A stretch of DNA of 64,000 nt. Origin: Chersky-840 sp963764205 (GTDB lineage: Bacteria > Actinomycetota > Acidimicrobiia > Acidimicrobiales > UBA8190). The stretch covers positions 124,001 to 188,000 of the forward strand of contig CAVXRN010000004.1 in the NCBI GenBank assembly GCA_963764205.1, written 5' to 3'. The notes under the pieces are model-generated. The model was not told the origin of the DNA and made no database searches. It saw only the letters and a program-made list of their open reading frames with translations. Position numbers and translations under genes: made by a program. This document shows, piece after piece, positions 61,808 through 64,000 of this stretch (its first letter is position 1; each line of letters begins with the position of its first letter).

Positions 61808-62386
61808 CTAATGCCCGGCCTCGGTCGACCCGACCAAGCCACGCGCGACGGCAAAGTCCAGCAACGCCTTTTGGAGGGCCTTTCTTCCCCGGTGGATCCT
61901 GCTCATCACCGTGCCGATGGGCACATCGGTGATTTCTGCAATCTCCTTGTAGGAAAAACCTTCGACGTCGGCAAGCAGCACGGCGATCCGGAACGCCTCA
62001 GGGAGCGATTCGATGGCCTTCTTCACTTCGTCGTCGGTGAAGTGGTCGAAAACCTCGTCCTCGGCTGACCGCCCCGCCCCGGAGGCCTGGAGGTCACCGA
62101 TCCGGTGGTAGAGGTAGAGGTCCTCGACGTCCTCGACGTCGGCCTTCTCGGGACGTCGCTTGGCGGCGCGGTAGCTGTTGATGAAGGTGTTCGTCAGGAT
62201 CTTGTAGAGCCACGCTCGGATGTTCGTCCCGTCCTCATACCGGTCGAAGGCGCGGTACGCCTTGAGAAACGTCTCTTGGACGAGGTCCTCGGCGTCGGCC
62301 GGATTCCGGGTCATACGCAAGGCGGCGGTGTACAACGCCTGCATGTGCGGCATGGTGAGCTCTGTGAAACGACCCCGGTCGGCCAT
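61808..62386 (-). CDS. sigR: ECF sigma factor, SigR/SigH type
   Basis: A 192-residue group 4 sigma factor for thiol-oxidative stress. Region 2 is NPADAEDLVQETFLKAYRAF with NIRAWLYKILTNTFINSYR; region 4 is YKEIAEITDVPIGTVMSRIH. I chose the ATG at 62386, since TATGGT lies seven bases before it. Pairing with the zinc anti-sigma gene supports the SigR assignment. Its targets would include thioredoxin and mycothiol genes, not in this window. Confidence 0.92.
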   Translation of the reverse strand: MADRGRFTELTMPHMQALYTAALRMTRNPADAEDLVQETFLKAYRAFDRYEDGTNIRAWLYKILTNTFINSYRAAKRRPEKADVEDVEDLYLYHRIGDLQASGAGRSAEDEVFDHFTDDEVKKAIESLPEAFRIAVLLADVEGFSYKEIAEITDVPIGTVMSRIHRGRKALQKALLDFAVARGLVGSTEAGH

Positions 62387-62393
62387 GCGTTGC

Positions 62394-62399
62394 ACCATA
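62394..62399 (-). promoter_or_regulatory. Leaderless -10 element of sigR
   Basis: TATGGT on the minus strand lies seven bases before the ATG at 62386 and no ribosome site intervenes. Confidence 0.45.
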
Positions 62400-62458
62400 G
62401 TCAGTGGGTGCCGCTGCCCCGGCGCGCCACACCGAAACCCCACCCGGGGTGCGTGAAC

Positions 62459-62932
62459 TCAGGCGAGAGACGGGACCTCGGCGTGCGCCCAGCGCCGTTC
62501 GGTGCGGGCGTCGATCGGATAGAGCCGGAACACGATCGACGCCAGGTGGAGCAGATCGCCGGCGGCGGTGACGAACCAACCCGACAAGCCCGAGTCCATG
62601 GCGTCGCGCAATTCGAGCCACGTCTCCCGACTGATCGACCCGTCTTCCTCCGACAGCACGACGAGGCTGTCGATGCCGTCACGGATGAAGGGCCAACGCA
62701 GATACCAGTCGGCGCGCGACACGAAACCACAGGCTTCGGCGTCCATCACGACCGCCCGGGGCCACACCTCGGTGATCCGTTCCACCGCCCGGCGATACGA
62801 GAGCGTGCCGTACGTGTTGCGCGCCGCGGCCAGGTAGACGACGGCGGGCACGGTCTCGTGCGCTCGAGCCGTGGTCAAGTCCCGTGCGGCATGCGGATCG
62901 TCCTGCGCGCCGAATCGAACCGTGACGCTCAT
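62459..62932 (-). CDS. Unknown protein upstream of sigR
   Basis: A 157-residue protein I do not recognise. From the ATG at 62932 (MSVTVRFGAQDD) it shows VVYLAAARNTYGTLSYRRAV, then AVVMDAEACGFVSRADWYLR, IDSLVVLSEEDGSISRETWL and an Ala/Leu-rich helix. Alternating strands and helices suggest a nucleotide-binding or Toprim-like fold, but no motif decides. Its spacing from sigR (72 bases) leaves room for the sigR promoter. Confidence 0.6.
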   Translation of the reverse strand: MSVTVRFGAQDDPHAARDLTTARAHETVPAVVYLAAARNTYGTLSYRRAVERITEVWPRAVVMDAEACGFVSRADWYLRWPFIRDGIDSLVVLSEEDGSISRETWLELRDAMDSGLSGWFVTAAGDLLHLASIVFRLYPIDARTERRWAHAEVPSLA

Positions 62933-63114
62933 CGCGGACCCCCCATCCAGCGTGCCGTCCGCGCGCCCCGAGACGCAGAAGCGTCGGCGACGTGCCCCCT
63001 TGCGGTCCATGGTGCCGCCCCATCCTCACCACGCGACCAAATGACGCTCAACATGCGGACAACGCAAGGGCGCGGTGTCGCTCGATCAGTAGTCGAGACG
63101 TCGCGGTGCGGTCG

Positions 63115-64000
63115 TTAGGACGAGGGGTGCACGGGGGTGGAGATCAGCAGGGCGTCGATGGTGCCGTTGGCCGCGGCGCCGGCGGTGGCAAGGTGCGCCA
63201 ACCCGTAGACGTCCTCGATGGACCGCAGGATGCCGGCCGTGTCGACGGGACTCGCGTCCTGCACGGGATGGGCCCGCAGTGCATTGCTGATCACGATGGT
63301 GGGGATGTGCCCTCCTCCGCCACCGCTGATCCCACCGTTGGAGCTGTCGGACTCGTCCCATTCCACGATGATCTCCCCGTCGGCGCGGTACCAGGGGGTG
63401 GCCTGCACCTCGGGGATCAGACGCGCCAGGAAGGCGTCACCCTGCTCGACGCTGCCGTCGTGTTCGTCGTCGATGAGGTTGGGCGTGTACCAGACGAAGT
63501 CCGGAGGACCGGCCCCGTCGAGGTCGGGCAGCAGCGACGAGGCGTCCACCACCGTAATGGCGGTATGGGGGAAGTACTCCCACGGGACGTGGCGCACGGC
63601 GTACTCCCCGATACTGGCGGTGGGATCGGACGGGAGGTCCTCCGCGTACGCCTTGGCCGAGAATCCGGCCGCGACGAGCTGGTCCGCCACCGTGGGCACG
63701 TCGGGGAAGTTGTGGGCAGAGGGCGGGTTGTCGTCGGTGACTCGTTGGTTGGAGCCCGAGACGATGTCGAGGTAATTGGGGAGGCTCGGATGACCGAAGG
63801 CGTAGCTCTGGCTCGCCAGTCCGTAGTTCCGGGCCAGGCTGTTGGTGAAGGGCTGATCCGGCTGACCGATGACCTGTGCGAAGTCTTTGTTCTCCATCAT
63901 CACCACCATGACGTGGGGGACCGGTGCCGCCGGTGGCGACGACGTCGGTACGGGCGTCGTGGTCGGTACGACGACAGCCGTCGTCGGTGCGCTCGTTGCC
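63115..64000 (-). CDS. Secreted phosphoesterase, 5' end outside the window
   Basis: The frame is open to base 64000, so the N-terminus is missing. The visible part begins with a Thr/Pro-rich linker (APTTAVVVPTTTPVPTSS) like those after lipoprotein signals, then PHVMVVMMENKDFAQVIGQ, the phosphoesterase-family metal and nucleophile region. GHPSLPNYLDIVSG, EIIVEWDESDSSNGG and HIPTIVISNALRA match other family blocks. It is related to, but smaller than, the enzyme at 2.3-3.9 kb, and should act outside the membrane on phosphate esters. Confidence 0.85.
   Translation of the reverse strand, partial: ATSAPTTAVVVPTTTPVPTSSPPAAPVPHVMVVMMENKDFAQVIGQPDQPFTNSLARNYGLASQSYAFGHPSLPNYLDIVSGSNQRVTDDNPPSAHNFPDVPTVADQLVAAGFSAKAYAEDLPSDPTASIGEYAVRHVPWEYFPHTAITVVDASSLLPDLDGAGPPDFVWYTPNLIDDEHDGSVEQGDAFLARLIPEVQATPWYRADGEIIVEWDESDSSNGGISGGGGGHIPTIVISNALRAHPVQDASPVDTAGILRSIEDVYGLAHLATAGAAANGTIDALLISTPVHPSS

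Overview
The window is dense, GC-rich chromosomal DNA with short intergenic gaps and many GTG starts. It looks like an actinobacterium, and I infer the class Acidimicrobiia or a close relative. The strongest evidence is the block from 39 to 61 kb. Read on the minus strand it runs tilS, hpt, folE, folP, folB, folK, DUF2520, panC, panD, nadB, nadC, coaX, lysS, clpC, radA, disA, carD, ispD, ispF, rlmB. That is close to the mycobacterial order, but ftsH and cysS are missing from their usual places. CarD, HemQ, DisA, GpgS, a SigR/RsrA pair, DUF3263 and a CIRCE-controlled groEL fit the same assignment. I see no phage, IS element, CRISPR array or plasmid gene.

Layout. 0-4 kb: end of a thioesterase gene, a lipase-like lipoprotein, a methyltransferase and a Tat-exported phosphoesterase. 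4-9 kb: an unknown winged-helix/coiled-coil gene, diverging across a 742-base gap from a large SARP-type ATPase regulator. 9-15.5 kb: a sterol-oxidase-like GMC oxidoreductase followed by a middle protein and a hydrolase that are probably one gene, then a tandem GNAT protein and a copper amine oxidase. 15.5-20 kb: a Cas4/AddB-like iron-sulfur nuclease overlapping a degenerate paralogue, a patatin phospholipase with two small upstream ORFs, and a NUDIX protein. 19.8-25 kb: a phosphate operon pstB-pstS-pstC-pstA-response regulator behind a five-unit Pho box. 25-31 kb: an unknown protein, a NIL-domain protein, larE, hemQ, groEL, a ThiS/MoaD-like carrier, threonine synthase and gpgS. 31-38 kb: a drug-type MFS transporter and a TetR regulator with matching operators, glycerate kinase, trehalose genes, a LytR_C protein, DUF3263 and tRNA-Thr. 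38-50 kb: crotonase, MEP-pathway genes, stress and DNA-repair genes, a polyprenyl synthase and lysS. 50-61 kb: NAD, pantothenate/CoA, folate and purine-salvage operons. 61-64 kb: sigR-rsrA, small unknown proteins and a second secreted phosphoesterase running off the end.

Two features recur. First, many starts lack a Shine-Dalgarno site and have TANNNT 6-9 bases upstream, which I read as leaderless promoters; this decided several start codons below. Second, seven single-base frame breaks hit otherwise intact genes, including clpC (twice), coaX and pstS. Six of them restore the full-length family protein if one base is removed. I read these mainly as assembly indels and annotate the genes as whole reading units with the break position given.

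Genes that probably work together: the pst operon with its own response regulator and two secreted phosphoesterases for phosphate scavenging; glxK, gpgS, otsA and otsB for glycerate/trehalose-type solutes; the folate-pantothenate-NAD run as one long coenzyme operon; and sigR-rsrA as a thiol-stress switch.
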